Shown: piece by piece, positions 1 through 26,439 of the stretch
Layout: every line of letters starts with the position of its first letter
Numbering within the stretch: position 1 is the stretch's first letter
DNA from: Anabas testudineus
Lineage: Eukaryota > Chordata > Actinopteri > Anabantiformes > Anabantidae
Direction of reading: 5' to 3'
Length of the DNA stretch: 64,000 bases
NCBI RefSeq assembly: GCF_900324465.2
Contig: NC_046616.1
Location: 16,797,095-16,861,094, forward strand
Program-made: the position numbers and the translations under genes
The notes under the pieces: generated by a model
Databases searched by the model: none
Told to the model about the DNA's origin: nothing
What the model saw: only the letters and a program-made list of their open reading frames with translations

Positions 1-101
1 AAATAAAAATGAGAAGACTGAAAACCCACAATACTGCTGATTTTCTTTACTTTCAGTTCCGTATTTCATGTTACGATAAGGATGAGCGTGAGCGTAATCA
101 A

Positions 102-2092
<1,991 letters not shown>

Positions 2093-2881
2093 TGTTGTTG
2101 CCTTCTAGGGGTATTTCTGTAGTTATCAAGTGCCTCTCTGTCTGTCTGTGTTCAGCTCTTAAAAGCAGTCCAAAGTCAACTCTTTATTAACGCTGGCTAC
2201 TTGCCCGCAGCTTTAGAGCTACGGCCACATAGGTGGTTATCAGTGATACCTCGCCTTAAAGATCTGTGAGGCAGGTGACACATGCAGGTGTACCTGTTAG
2301 AAAACCTGAGTGTACTGTAATATCGTGTGAGGTTCATAAGAAATGTCCTGGACTAGATCCTAGATAGTTTATTATACTGTTGTTGGTTATTTAAATTTCA
2401 AACCTGTAGCAAAAAGGCAAAAGTCATCTGCACACAAACTTTAACTGTAAACATATAATACATATACATAATATACATATTATAATATACATATTATGTA
2501 TACATATGTCCATGTAGTCTACATCTATATTCTGCAACTGACCAACCAGGAGAGCTTCATAACCAGAGATTAACTTTCAGAAACTTTAGTTTACGCACTA
2601 ACAACACCGCCAGCAGCACCACACAACAGTGCACCGACACAAGCCAACAAACAAACAACAAATGCACGAAGGCAATGAATGCCTGATAACTAGAGTCGAA
2701 ACTTTAGAGACTCGGATTCACTGTAATTTGATCGCAGAGCTTCAGCGGAGGAATTTGTACTTGCGTTTTTGTGGATGTTGCAGCTTCTCGGTGTTGAACA
2801 GATGACGCACAGATGCCTGCAGCTGTGGATTTAGAAAAGAAAGTCCAATCGCTTGTAGGTGTGGCCCACGTCAGAAAAGAA

Positions 2882-2932
2882 CCATTTTCTCAGTGTCACT
2901 ATTTGGGCCAAATAGGGACACTGAGAAAATGG
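2882..2932. repeat. near-perfect inverted repeat (palindrome), about 25-bp arms
   Basis: The arms 2882-2906 and 2908-2932 are reverse complements with one mismatch and a single central base. The left arm reads CCATTTTCTCAGTG.. and the right arm ..CACTGAGAAAATGG. The spacer is too short for a typical microRNA hairpin. No flanking target duplication was recognised. Confidence 0.85.
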
Positions 2933-3711
2933 GGGAGGCACTTCCGCCAGATGTGTAAAGACATTAAGGTTTAAAGTCAGCCTACGTTTACATAAATGGA
3001 TTAAAATGATATCAAGAAGCGCATATGATATTAAATGTAAGTACTCTGAGTCCTCATGCACGAGTCCCTTTCATGCTGGAAATGCTAGAGGAAGAGGGGA
3101 AGGAATGCGGCTGTGTATTTGCCGGAGTGAGCGTGGGGGGAAGGATGGGGGGAAGGATGGGGGCACCGAGGGACCGTCGGGTCTCCTTGTATGGTTTGCG
3201 TCCATCATTGCGCACACTCAACTCTGGTATAGATGCCAGTCACTGCTGCCGATCCTCTGTCCTGGTCACCTGGTCACCTGTGTTTTTTTACTTTTAACCT
3301 TGTTATTTGTTTTTTGTTGACTCTTTTTATGACTGCTCTGCCTGTTTGAACTGAACTCTGGTTTCTGTTCTCCTTTCCTGACGTTACTGACCTGCGCTCT
3401 GTTTTCACTACATCCGTCAAGCATGTCTGCAGTTTATGACCCATTCATGGAAAGATTAGTAAACTGCTGTTTTTTTTTTTTTTTCACAATAACAATGTAT
3501 TATGTATGTAGAGACACAAACATGGTGAAGGCAGTACATACAGTAGTTCCTGATAATTATTGCATTTAATCACAGAGGGCAGTTTGGCTTAATCTTGTAT
3601 CCTGTTTGAATAATCTTCCTATCTTTAAATTTATATGCAGTATATCTACATATCTTTATATATGTTTGTTGTTGATATCTGTGTGGCTTTTACATGTTAT
3701 GTATCGTAACC

Positions 3712-3731
3712 ATAATAATAATAATAATAAT
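3712..3731. repeat. (ATA)n microsatellite
   Basis: A run of ATA/AAT trinucleotides in non-coding sequence between SULT copies A and B. Confidence 0.8.
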
Positions 3732-4119
3732 ATAACAAATGCAAAAATGTATAGCACAATATATTTAATATATAAATCCATCTGCCCAAAACTACAATTC
3801 ATGCCAATAAATTCCTTCCACATTGTTATTACTGTGATACTATTGACTCCAAACACACCTGTTGATGCAGTTTTGCCCTGTTCCAGCTAACCACCACAAA
3901 TTAATGACATAATACTGATTTTTTTAAGCAGTACAAGGAGTGTCAAGCAGATATATTTGTGAAGGTCGGTTCATCCTTCCTTTATGATTTTATAACATCA
4001 GTCAGCACCATGGTAAGGGGGAATGACCCTCAGTAATACTACAACATCCTTGTCAATCAACTTGTTTAACACCTGCCTCGGGACCATCAATAATTCGTTT
4101 CATCACACAGCCCAGGCCT

Positions 4120-6959
<2,840 letters not shown>

Positions 6960-7600
6960 CTGTGGGAATGACTTATTTGAAATTGAAAATATCTGCGTGA
7001 CCTTTTTCTGCTCGTTGCAGTTGAGTGGGGAAAAACGTCCATAGAGTGTTTCTAGTAGAGGGGAATCCAAACATTACAACATTTCCTGTTCAGCTACATG
7101 TTCCCCAGCCACACTAAATGAAAGACACTAAAGTACAATGATAGACTATTGCTTACTTTTCATGCTTTAATATCAAATTCAACATAAAAATTTAATTTGT
7201 TCAGTTCTTTACTTTTTACTTCCTTAAGTATAATAAGGCAGATTTATGAACGACAACCTGTGATTGTGAGGCTTGTTTGCTTTTCTGGTTCTGCTAGACG
7301 TAGGTTTGTTGTGCAACACTCACTGATACATGCAAAACTTCCTGATATGACTGATTGCATGTAGAGACTGTTCCAGTGTGTCATTTTGTCAACTTTGAGT
7401 CTAACCTGTGAGCCATTGTTGTCAGATCAGAGGTAATCTAGGTTGAATCAACAGTACATTAGAACATTGTGTACCACAAAACGTATTTGCCAAGAGAGGA
7501 GGGATGTGGTGTCAGCTACATGTGGGATGTGCAAGACGGTTGGGTGGGGGGTTGTGTCATTTTTTTTTTTTTTTTTGAAACTGTGACATGAGACTGCGAA

Positions 7601-8110
7601 CATACAGTTAGGTCCATAAATAATGGAAACATTTCTCTCTTTCCATCATTTATCAGGTATAAGTTCATCTTGGTTTCATCAGTCCAAAGTTGTTGAGTGT
7701 TACCAGTGTTTAGCACCTTGTTGTGAAGCCTCTGTATTTACATTCATCCAGAGTCTCTTGACTGTGGACTCTGACAATGACACATCTACCTCTTCAGGAG
7801 TGTTCTTGACTTGACTACATGTCATAAAAAATTCTTTAGCAATTCACTTTAGTTATCTTTATGAACACCAGGACTTTTACTGTTGCTGAATTGTTTGTTG
7901 TTTTTAAGATGTGCCCAATTGCTATATTGGCCACTCCCAATGGTTTTGCTATCTCTCCAATAGGTTTATTTTGTTGACAACCCTTAAAGCCTCTGCATCT
8001 ACAAATGTAACACTCAGAACCACCTCCAAGCATTTTATCAGCTTAGTTAGTCATGGAGTAAACAGGGATATGGGTATAAAATGTCTGCAATTCCTCAATG
8101 GTTATTGAGT
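7601..8110 (-). mobile_element. degraded Tc1-like transposon remnant (second Tc1 lineage)
   Basis: The left end carries the terminal word CAGTTAGGTCCATAAATA that marks a common fish Tc1 lineage. Inside, antisense transposase segments can be recognised by their conserved nucleotide words: the 'ttggtttcatcagtccaaag' block, the 'ctctgtatttacattcatcc' block, and the 'gccactcccaatggttttgc' helix-turn-helix block. Order and orientation fit a transposase on the minus strand. Most of the element, including the right end, is missing and the frames are broken. It lies 5' of SULT copy B, within or beside its possible first intron. Confidence 0.75.
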
Positions 8111-8300
8111 ATTTAATATTTTGTTTGGTGACAGTACTGTGATTTCAATGCATTTGAAACAAGCACAGTGGTTAATCTGCTATAAAATACTGTAACAATT
8201 TAAATTAATTTAAATAAATTATTTTAAATAATTAAAAACATATTTCTGTAGTTGGAGACATTCAAACCTACAGAAAAGGGCAAAGGGAAAATAGTCTTAC

Positions 8301-8460
8301 CTGCACATCTCAATCCCACTTTAGAACAACGCACTTTCACCTTTTGTCCACTCGACACTTGTAACTGCGGGGAAGTGGTTTTAGGACTTTCTAACCTGTC
8401 AAACCACGAGGAGGAAACGCAGCCACCGGAAAGCGTTTCGGTTTAGTGACAGTGTCACTT
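8301..8460 (-). promoter_or_regulatory. possible 5' non-coding exon and promoter side of SULT copy B
   Basis: On the minus strand a good donor, CAG|GTAAGA, ends an exon-like segment at 8301. If spliced to 6959 it would supply a 5' leader. It contains an ATG close to the donor that would be out of frame with the sulfotransferase, so translation would depend on leaky scanning or another leader. The 5' edge is a guess. Confidence 0.3.
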
Positions 8461-10061
8461 TCTGTACCTCGCAAAGCACAAAGTGCAGCAGGTAGGTGGA
8501 GATCGGGGCTACACAAGCTTTGAAAACAGCTGATCAGAGCCAGTTTAATGCACTCTGAGTTTGATCACTCTGGGTTCAGCCATTTAGCGAAGATTGCAAA
8601 CAGACTTCATCAATGGAGCACCGATACAATGATTCAATCCGGTGTAATTTGAAATTTCTTAATGTTTGATATTAAACATTAAGAAATTGAGCACATTTAA
8701 ACTGAAACATTAAAAAAAAGCTGTGATGGATAGAGTTATTTAAATATAGTATTTTATAGACCTATTTCAAATGTTGCTGAGCAGCTTTGAATTGCTTTTA
8801 ATGTGCTGTAAATTTAAATAGAGTTACTAAAATCTTGCTAAAACTAGTTAAGATGTCTTATATTCAACAACTCATTTGAATGATAAGAAGAAGAATTTGA
8901 CTTTATTGATTAAATTATTAATTGTTGTTGAAATATAACATAGATTAAAATAGGCATTAAAGTAAATAGAGAGTTGACATTAACTAAATAGCTTGAAGCA
9001 GTGTCACATGAGAAAGCAAAAGACAGTGCAGTTTTTAAAACTTAAAGTTCAACAGTGCTACTAAAGTATGAAGCAACTGGGATTTTTATCTTCTCTTCCC
9101 ATTATACGTGTCCATTAGTTAATGCACTCCATATTAATAAGGAAATAATAGGTCCTATTGCTTCTGAAGATTGTTTGTAAAAGATTTAGTAGGATTATCA
9201 TTTCTGTTAGCAACTCAGATTATAAGTAATGTAAAACTTTTAAATAAAATGATTAAAACAAATTATTTAACTGTTCAGATGTGTTTAACTCAACAGAAAA
9301 GACATGGCTTCAGTAGTCATTTTTACAGTACACCACTGCTCTTAGACAAAAACTGAAGATTAGAAACCTGCCCGTCCACATCAACTGATATACTGGCTGC
9401 TACTGGTGTCTGTGCTGTATTTCTGATACTCTAACCATAAAAATAACTTTCCATCCTCTCTCTTTTTGCTGTATGACATGGCTGCATGGTTCAGTCTCAG
9501 AACAGCAAAGCGCTTGATCAAACAGAAGGCTTGTTATCTATCAGATATGACTCATTTTGTGAAATTTAATGAGCTCAGTTTATCTAGAGCAGTTGAAGAG
9601 CAGGCTTTGGAAAAAAAAATCCAACCAAAGCTGCAAGATCTGTACAAAAAGAAATTAGACAGACTTGTCTGACCTCAAGACTAATTGACTGCAACCAGTT
9701 TTGCTAAGTTGTCCTCTTCCTGTTTACATACCTTATTTTGTCCACATTCACTTTTAGACTCACTGCCCTCATACATGCACCAGTCTTTGTTTCCATTTAT
9801 ACACCCTCCTCCTCACCTTCACCAAGCAGGAAAAGGTGGAGCTGTTTTAACCACTTTATGCACTGACAGGTAAATAAAAGAAGGAAAATATGCTGGACGT
9901 ATTAAAGTCTATGTTTACGTAAGAATTATTTGATTAATTTCATAATTTCACAATTTCACATTTGATCAAGTACACATGATTTTCTTTTACTAATGCCACA
10001 TATTGTCTACATTTAGTGAAGGACCCATCATCACATATTAGGATTATTTGTCCACTCCTAT
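8461..10061. other. intergenic region between SULT copies B and C
   Basis: AT-rich, with no gene that I recognise. It contains the 36-bp inverted repeat at 8653-8688. A 68-codon open frame at 9466-9672 has no recognisable family, start context or splice partners. Confidence 0.55.
8653..8688. repeat. perfect inverted repeat, 15-bp arms with 6-nt loop
   Basis: Arms 8653-8667 (AATTTCTTAATGTTT) and 8674-8688 (AAACATTAAGAAATT) are exact reverse complements around GATATT. Non-coding and AT-rich; could be a chance hairpin or the trace of a small inverted-repeat element. Confidence 0.9.
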
Positions 10062-12316
<2,255 letters not shown>

Positions 12317-14454
12317 GTTGCTCACTTCTGGTTTCTCACTATTATTTCCCTTTTCCCAATGTGTTTTTTCCACGGCTAGCAAAGAAATTTTCTTTCCCCT
12401 CCCTTCTTGTTATATAACAATGCCCTGATGGCTCACGTCCAAATGTCCAACCCCTCCCTGTATGTTTAGATTTGTATTACCCTTTATCCCAGTTTTCTCT
12501 CAAAACACACAGAACACATATGATGCACATACTGTACCTGCACACCTTCACTTTGTCACTTTGTTCATACCATTTGTTTTAAAATTTGCAGCACAAAGAA
12601 AAAACTGTTTTCAGATTATTTCAAAAGCTTTCAGCTTCAGCAAATTGCATCCACATACCATGCCTGCTTCATGGGAACTGTCTTCACAGTGTGCAGTTCA
12701 ACTCGAAGTAAAATAAAGAACAGCAAGTCTGTGGTGTGGAATTCATCTATTTATGTAAACAGGGTCTGATGTACAAATAAAAGAGTCTTTGTCCTGCATC
12801 AAAAATATAATGAGTGCACGGGAGGATAACAATAAAACACTAAAACACTTGCCCAGGCCACTAAACGGATGTTAGTGACTATTCCAGTTAGTGTGAGTAA
12901 CAGGGTTTATTGTGTGGCATGTCATTGTGCTGCACATTATACACTACACTCACTAGACCACCGGCCTAATTGGTTGTTTTATCTGATTGCTGCTCTATTG
13001 GTCTTACAAATATTCCCATTTACATATCATTCTCTAACCTTAGCACTGTCTTAATCTTGCCCAAGCAAAGAGCAGATAATCAGCTTCTTGATCAGTTGAC
13101 TCAGCAGATTATATCTGGCGAGGCTGAGGTACAGTGAAATTAAATGGTTTCTCAGCTCACTGATCTCTGTCTTCTAGGTTTGTGAATGTTTGTTAATCTA
13201 ATAACTAATAACCAGATAAATGTAGGTGAATGCTAACTAAAATAATAAACAGGTCTGAATAGATTACTGATAGTAACATTAAGTAATGGAGTTTTGCATT
13301 TTAATTCTGAACATCACCTTTCCAAAAGCAGAAACAACAGACCAGTGCTGAGTTTGCCCAGTCTGGTGTTCACATTTTATTTTAGCACCATCAATCTGCA
13401 AGTGTCCTTGAAAAGATCAGGACTATCCTTGGGCAGAAAAATGTGCTAACAGGCCTTTGGCTCAAGTCTTTGTGGTGTGTTCAAGTGTCACTTTGCTCCA
13501 TGTCCTATTTGTCAACCTGATGTGTTTCTACCCTTTGGAAAAAGCCAGTCAGACAGAGGCTGAAGTTCAGCCACTTTTACGTGGGTGTTAACAGTGACTA
13601 TATTAAAAAGCAAATACCTTACAAAATCTCAAGACCTACATAAAAACACAAAACTTATACTACAGGCAAAACAGCAGTATGTTTTTAAAAGCACTGCCAA
13701 CAGTTTTGTGTCATAAGATGACATTCATGAAAACCCTTGGATGAATAGTTCTTTGACACTAAAACCTCATAAATATGAAAACTGCAAGAGGATAAAATGT
13801 ATAGAAAGACAATAGCAATGCTTCAGTCTGTTTGGCTTGAGTAGATTGAACATTGTTTTTGAGTTTTGTTCACTTAAACTTAAGATGTTAAGTTAACTGG
13901 ACTTGCTTTCCTTGTCCATTTCTCAGTTTAAGAAGTCAGTTCACTTTTTTTTTTTTTTTTGATAAAGAACTTCCAGCTTCAGCTTTAAATTATTGTTGGA
14001 AGTAATTAAGGCACATGTTCATATACTTTTGCCACACACAAATATTGAAGACTGTATCATATTCCACAATATATAAATAAATTAGTGTTTTTTTTATTGT
14101 TTTGTTTTTTATGCCTCTGCTACTACTAAACTACTACATTTGTTTTTGGAGGCACACAACTGCTTGTGATAATTCTAGTATAAGACTGTTTTATTATCTA
14201 ACAAAAAAGCGTAGTGTATTTGGAGTGAGCTGCCAGTCTCTTGTTGCTTCTACCTTTGATCACAAGGAAGCAGTATTTAGTAAGATTTTCTTTTTTTTTT
14301 TCTGCCGATGTGCAATACCACTTATTTCCTTTCCAATACTATGTAAGAATGTGGTATCACGAATATAAAAATGACAAGGAAAAAGAGATGGAGAGACTGA
14401 TAGCCTAAAGTTTAAAGAGTCTTGCATTCATGATGAGAATTTGATTTTTTAAGG
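12317..14454. other. intergenic region upstream of SULT copy C
   Basis: No gene recognised. AT-rich, with a poly-T run near 13942. It should contain the promoter of copy C just to the right of 12316. Confidence 0.5.
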
Positions 14455-15018
14455 TGAGTGTTGGAACTGATTGACAATTGTCTTATGAGTTTTGGCACAA
14501 AGTGGTGAGTTGAGACCCTTCTCTTGTAGAGACCCAGCCTGAGCTAAATGCTCCTTTCCCGACACCCTCACCTGCAATTAACCTGCTTATTTTGGAATCA
14601 CCCAGAGTGGTGTTGATTAAGTTTTTGTAAACCCGTCGTATTGCCTGTGTTCCACCTTTCATTGTGTTACTTTTTGTGACTGTGCGTGGTTGGGATTACC
14701 ATGTTAGTTACCATGAAAGTAGCACTGTCTACACCCGACAACAGGTAGTCTGCTATTAGCTATTACCCCGGCAAAACACTGCACCAAGCAGAGAGACCTG
14801 AAATCCAAATTAAGGAAGTAGAGCTGGAGTAAAGACAAATGGACACAATCGCGCTCCAGTAAAATGGAGTTATTGGGGTCAATCATGTAGGCAAGTATTA
14901 AAACCGAAAATGAATAAAAAGGAAATACAGCAAATCCTAGATCTTGAATGAACAATTACTTTATTAAATTACCTGACAATTACTTTTCTTTATAAATTAA
15001 TCTATTAATCATTTGGTT
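14455..15018. repeat. repeat shared with 21278-21705 (flank of duplicated SULT unit)
   Basis: Two blocks here match 21278-21705 in the same order and orientation: one around 14455-14625 (contains 'gaactgattgacaattgtc' and 'aacctgcttattttggaatc') and one around 14888-15018. It lies upstream of copy C just as its partner lies upstream of copy D. That placement fits a tandem duplication that carried 5' flank, though a dispersed repeat is also possible. Confidence 0.75.
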
Positions 15019-15024
15019 AATACA

Positions 15025-15055
<31 letters not shown>

Positions 15056-15105
15056 AGATAAGATAAGATGCTTTATTAATACCCCAAAGGTGAAATTCCC
15101 GTCAC
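15025..15105 (-). mobile_element. LINE 3' end with (TTATC)n tail
   Basis: On the minus strand a GGGAATTTCACCTTTGGGGTATTAATAAAGC-type end runs into about nine TTATC repeats (AGATA on the plus strand). A 3' terminus of this kind, with a short tandem-repeat tail, is typical of fish L2/CR1-like LINEs. The upstream body, if present, continues to the right and is not recognisable. Confidence 0.65.
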
Positions 15106-15600
15106 AGCAGCCCAGTCAAACTGACATTAAAAGTTAAAAGCAGCTGAACTAATCTAGAATAAGTCTAAAATATAGTACAACAATTCAGAGTAGATCAATA
15201 GTGAAATAATACGATACAATTAGACAGGTGAGACACAGCAGATAAGTCTGTAAGAAGCAACAAAAGGAACAAATTGACAGGTGCCCTTAAGTGAAAAAAA
15301 TTAGCAGATCAGTATGAGTTTATCTACATTACTTAAGTTTGCTGGAAGCAATAGAGACTAAGAAGTCAGATGGCAGCAGGTCCTTCTTTGTCTGTTCATC
15401 AGCACTACATTTCTACAGAAATGTCCAGTCTGGTCCGCAAGTGCCGATGACTTCCCGGCAGCACTTCCCTCCTGCTCCAAAGCTCACAACACGAGTTGGC
15501 CGAAGACGACAAAAACTCAACAAAACTAACAACGAGACGAGTTACTGTAACTGTCTCCTACCCAACAGGCGTCATTGTAGAACATTTAAACACCTCTTTT

Positions 15601-19849
<4,249 letters not shown>

Positions 19850-20430
19850 AGCTGCTGTTATTTGTTCCTTTTCTTTTGACGTTTGTCCGCAACAGGCAAA
19901 CTCTTTCCAGCTCTTCTCTGGCAGTAGCTCAGGTGGTGGAGCAGTCGTCTACTGAATCCCAGGGTGAGTGGTTCAATTCCTTTATTCTTCTGGCTACTTG
20001 CCGAGTAGTCAGAGTTGATTTTGTTGCGTAACATCACCTCTATGGCTCAGGTTCAAATAGGGAGAAAGTCCTGACTCCAGCGCCTTCTCAGTCCTTCACC
20101 TTTTATTCCACCTGTTATCTCAAACAAACACCCATGACTGAACCACACCAATCTACTGTCATTATTCTTCAATCCAGATGAGATTATTTATACCTGAGAT
20201 GAGTCAGAGGCGCTTTTAGAAGATCCAGAGCCAAATGGATTTTAGAGGGCAACAGAATTATGTCTTAGAAAAAAGAAGACAGGAAAGAAATGCTGTTAAT
20301 ATGCTTTAATTGATAATTATGATTGTACCAACCCTAAATAAATAACCTTAAGAAGTCCACAGATATCATACAAATGTATATCCCTCCTCTTACACTAGAG
20401 AAGAGTCTGCTGCCGTCTTTGAGAATATAA
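19850..20430. other. 5' flank of SULT copy D
   Basis: No gene recognised. The first ~80 bases upstream of the copy D start resemble the corresponding stretch upstream of copy E (both have AGCTGCTGTT and TTCCTTTTCTTTTGACGT words, plus strand), so this is probably a shared promoter-proximal or leader region. Confidence 0.5.
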
Positions 20431-20439
20431 AACCTCATG

Positions 20440-21140
20440 TTCCAGTAATTGGCACAGACTTTATGGAGATGTGTGATTGAACTGAGTACTGCAATCAAAC
20501 ACATTTCTTTAAAGAAAGTTCCAGGACAGGAAGATTTATCTACAATATAAAACTACTCAACACTACTCTCCTAACTGTTACATTGTAATAGATTACAAAT
20601 CTCCACATTATTGGTAATGGACTAAGAGGGAATGACACAAATGATCAGTCAATCAGTGTGTGGTTTCCTCAGTGGTCCATCCATCTATAACATCATCAGA
20701 TTAGTACTGGACTTATTGGATTGTAGTGAAAGAATTGAAGATGAGGCTTATATATTATTACTAGATTTTTGTAAAGCTTTTGACTTCTTAAAATTGGTAT
20801 AATGGTTGGGCTTTGGTTGGTTCTTCTATGGACTGTAATTCCCTAAGTAATAAAATCTATCTATGTAGAGAATCTTTACAATTGAAGATTAATACTGACT
20901 GTCTTATTATTATTACTTTTTATGGAAGACAGGAAGTTGGAATATTATTTAAAAATGTAATAATACTGGGTAAATACTTGCACAAATGTAAATATCTAAA
21001 AGTCACCCCACATTTCACAATATTTATAAAACATCTCTCTTCTTAGATTCCTTGAAATGTATTCGATCCTAGAATGCTATATATCTCTGAGATTGTTCAG
21101 TACAAATCAGTATCTGGAATCTGGAATAGCTTTTTTTAAA
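20440..21140 (+). mobile_element. L1-type LINE fragments (RT and C-terminal region)
   Basis: The plus strand encodes a broken RT stretch with 'IRLVLDLLDC' and 'YILLLDFCKAFDFL', matching the L1 'NIRLVLDLLDY..FILFLDFYKAFD' motif. Near 20940-21050 follows 'GKYLHKCKYLKVTPHFTIF', which resembles the C-terminal end of fish L1 ORF2. The middle is deleted. It may belong to the same insertion as 19040-19560 after rearrangement, but the segment order does not allow one simple collinear copy. Confidence 0.6.
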
Positions 21141-21277
21141 AGGAAGGAATTTCATTACGTCAGGCACAAACATCTGCTTGAACTCATATAAACTTCTTGG
21201 AATGTGAGTCAGGACAGACGTGCCTCTAGACTACTACATCAGTGGTTAACAGAGGCACCAAACTACATGAGGTAATT

Positions 21278-21705
21278 TTTATGGTGAGTTTTTGAACTGA
21301 TTGACAATTGTCTCACAAAGTTCAGCACAAAGTGGTGAGTTAAGACCCATAAAGACTAAGCCTGAGCTAAATGCTCCTTTCCTGACACCCTCAGCTACAA
21401 TTAACCTGCTTATTTTGGAATCATCCAGAGTGGTGTTGATTGAATTTGTATGAAGGTACACAGTTGATTGGTGACATTTTACCTTGTTATTTTGTGCAAT
21501 GCAGTGTTGGCTTGCCTTCCTCATGTGACAATAGGAATGAAGGTAAATATTAAAACCTAAAATGATTAAAAGGAAAAGCAACAAATCCTGTAAAAACTAT
21601 AAAATAGTTGGCATCTCTGTATGAGCTATGTCACTGTTCAAATTATCTGACATGAATTTTCCTTATAAATGATTCTATTAATCGTTTCATTAATTTGATT
21701 AGTTA
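21278..21705. repeat. repeat shared with 14455-15018
   Basis: Second copy of the block upstream of copy C. It shares 'gaactgattgacaattgtct', 'cctgagctaaatgctccttt', 'cctgcttattttggaatca' and later 'attctattaatcgttt..attaat'. It sits upstream of copy D, between D and E. See the entry at 14455. Confidence 0.75.
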
Positions 21706-21729
21706 ATTATTCTGCCTAATAAGTCTGTC

Positions 21730-22290
21730 CACCTTCCTCCCTTACGCTTGAACATGGTTCGTTAAGGACAAGTTGTGACCAGCACAGAAGTCCAATAACC
21801 TCTCTGGAGCATATCGGTGAGGACATTCCTCCTTGTCACTGTTGTTGCCCATGTGGGTGTTGAAATGCCCCAATAGATCAACTGAGTCCCCAATCAGAAC
21901 AGCTTCCAGTACCTCTCCAGGGAGCCAAAGAAAGCTGGGTACTCAGTGCTGCTATTTGGCCTGTAGGCACAAACAACTGTGAGACCTATTCCCTACCTGA
22001 AGATGCAGGGAGAGCCTAAGGTGCACGTGTAAGTTAGCCGGATAATCCCTAGCCAGTACTACTTGACTAACCACACAAGCTCAGGCTCCCCTACACCCCT
22101 CTAATCTGGGTGACGTAGCAGTCCTTGATCTTACGCTACACTTCATAAAGGTTTGTGACGTGCTCTTAGTTTGGCTCATCACCTAAGATCTGTTTGCCTT
22201 GAGAGACCCTAATAGGGGCTTTAAGTCCCCAGCAACATAGCTCCTAGGGTCATTCGGGCACAAAAAACCCTCCACCACTATAAGATGGCA
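21730..22290 (-). mobile_element. LINE endonuclease-domain fragment
   Basis: The sequence matches the familiar fish LINE endonuclease region read on the minus strand. Degenerate frames correspond to 'VVCAY.PNSS.EYP.F..SLE' and the 'LLGDFNAHVGND' catalytic region of an AP-like endonuclease. The frames are broken. The clade (Nimb/I-like or related) cannot be settled by eye. Confidence 0.6.
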
Positions 22291-22966
22291 GTTCAAGGAG
22301 GGACTGAAATCTTTATCTATAAAATAACTAGTAACTAAAGCTCTAATAGTATAAAATATGCGAAAGCAATAGAAATACTTAAGCAGCCATAAGAGTTCTA
22401 CAAGTATCTAACAATCTTATTTGTAATATAAGTAGTAACTGAAATCCATCTAATGTTATCTGTTCCTAATTTATGCTACTCTAATGGCAACAGCAGCATT
22501 TTACACTGTTATGTGCCTTATGCTAAGTTCGGCTGTGGACGCTATGTTGGCAAGTGTGACATTAACAGAAATTATGTCAATCCAATATCTATCAACATAG
22601 ATATTTGAGAATGTTTGACATCCCAAGAAACTGATACAAATTAATCCTTAATATAAAATATAAAAAAATGTATAGCAATAAATAGCACTGAATCACATTA
22701 ATGATTTGAAAGCATCAATAAAGATGGTGTAGTCACACAGGTGTAACATTTATTTATTAATAATATGTTATTAATTGATGTTAAGAACAGGATATTGGGT
22801 TAATAATATTTAAGGACTATTTGGTTGACTGCATTATTCACTTTTGTGTTGTCTATACACACATTTTGTGCTCAATAATAGTATGTAGTTTACCACCTTA
22901 AATCTGCTTAAAACATTTGTGGCAATATGCTTGATTTCTACAGTGCACGTGTTGTCAGTTGAAGAT

Positions 22967-25107
<2,141 letters not shown>

Positions 25108-26439
25108 AGCTGCTGTTGTTGGTTCCTTTTCTTTTGACGTGTGTCTGCAAAAGGCACACAGTTTTCCTGCTCCTCTATCTTTTGTTGTGTAACACCGCCT
25201 CGATGGCTCCGTCCCAAATGGAGAGAAAGTGCAGAGAGGAAAAACAAATTGAATAGAAAACAAAAAGTTTGATAACTGCCACTAGATGGCGCCACAGCCG
25301 TGCCACAAAGACACTGACAGGTTATTACTATCCACCGGTAACTGTAATAACAGGAGTGTCTGATTCGCAATGGGAAAAGTAATATACGAGGGCAAAATAT
25401 CTCTTTATGTTTTTATGCTAAATCTGGTGCAGATAAAATCCTGTCACAAAGGCAGATTTGCAGATACAATTAATTGCACAAATGTGTCAAAAGGAATTTA
25501 TATAATAATAATCGCCAGAAATATGTTTCACAGGACAAATCTACAACCTAATTAAAGATTTACAAATGTATAAAGACGACTTTCTGTGTACTGTTCTCGC
25601 ACAGATGTACAGATCACCTGGCAGACGCATCGCACTTGCGTGTCTTCGTTTATTTCCCCCCTCTCAGATCCACAAATGTCTGCTGAAAGGACCTACCCAC
25701 CTCCACACAGTCTACATATTCACTAACAATTGTCAAAAACTGGTGAAAACTGCAACTTTCTCTGCACTTAAATCTTAAAAAAACAAAACACGCAAACTTG
25801 CACTTATACTACTACTACTAATAATAATAATAAAAAAAAAACATGCCATGTAATTCCTGGATTCATTAAAGCAGAGGTTTATCATTAATACATGTTTTGT
25901 TCTTCAAAGTTCAACCACATTACATTTAAGGAATAGCTTGAGAATATGCATAAATACATTTAAATATGTCCTGATCACTTAAAATGTACATGCTTTCCAC
26001 AGTGTCACTAAGAGTTTTTACCTGGACGGCAACTTCCCTATAAGAAATCAGGTCCACCATGTAAAGTACTCAAAACTCTGTATTTTCTACTAGTGACAGG
26101 TTGAAGGTGAACAATAACCTACATCACCAACCACAGTATGTGAAACTGCAGATCTTTTCTCTATGTTGTCAGTGAGATCGCTGCAAGTACAAAGAGAACA
26201 ATGAGTTGATGCCCAGGTGAAATCTGAACGTTCAGGGAGTGGGCACAGAGACTAAATACCTGTGTGGATCCTTAAACAGCAACATCACTGCCCTGCACAC
26301 ATGAAGGGTTCAATCCTTCATATCATCATTATGGTTGTAATCTGTATTTATTAATTATTTGAGTAGTATTGCACCTGGTATTTGTAACCATTAAGTTAAT
26401 TTAGCTCTTTTGCTATTGCAATTGGATTTTATAAAAACA
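25108..26439. other. intergenic region between SULT copy E and wdr46
   Basis: Contains the 5' flank of copy E (25108-25370) and a short (ACT)n/(ATA)n run near 25806-25834. No open frame has a recognisable family. The two genes here are divergent, so both promoters lie in this gap. Confidence 0.55.

Larger units (their letters stand above)
2093..4119. other. intergenic region between SULT copies A and B
   Basis: Non-coding as far as I can see. It holds the likely promoter side of copy A, an AT-rich stretch near 2450-2515 made of alternating ATATAC/TATTATG words, a long palindrome at 2882-2932, a G-rich imperfect repeat near 3134-3165, a poly-T run near 3468 and a short (ATA)n run near 3712-3731. 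No open frame here resembles a known protein. Confidence 0.6.

Noticed and set aside
3200-3420. C/T-rich stretch that might be part of a repeat terminus
   Set aside because: No paired end, tail or coding remains could be identified, so no element is claimed.
9466-9672. 68-codon open frame between SULT copies B and C
   Set aside because: No family resemblance, no splice partners and AT-rich surroundings; expected by chance.
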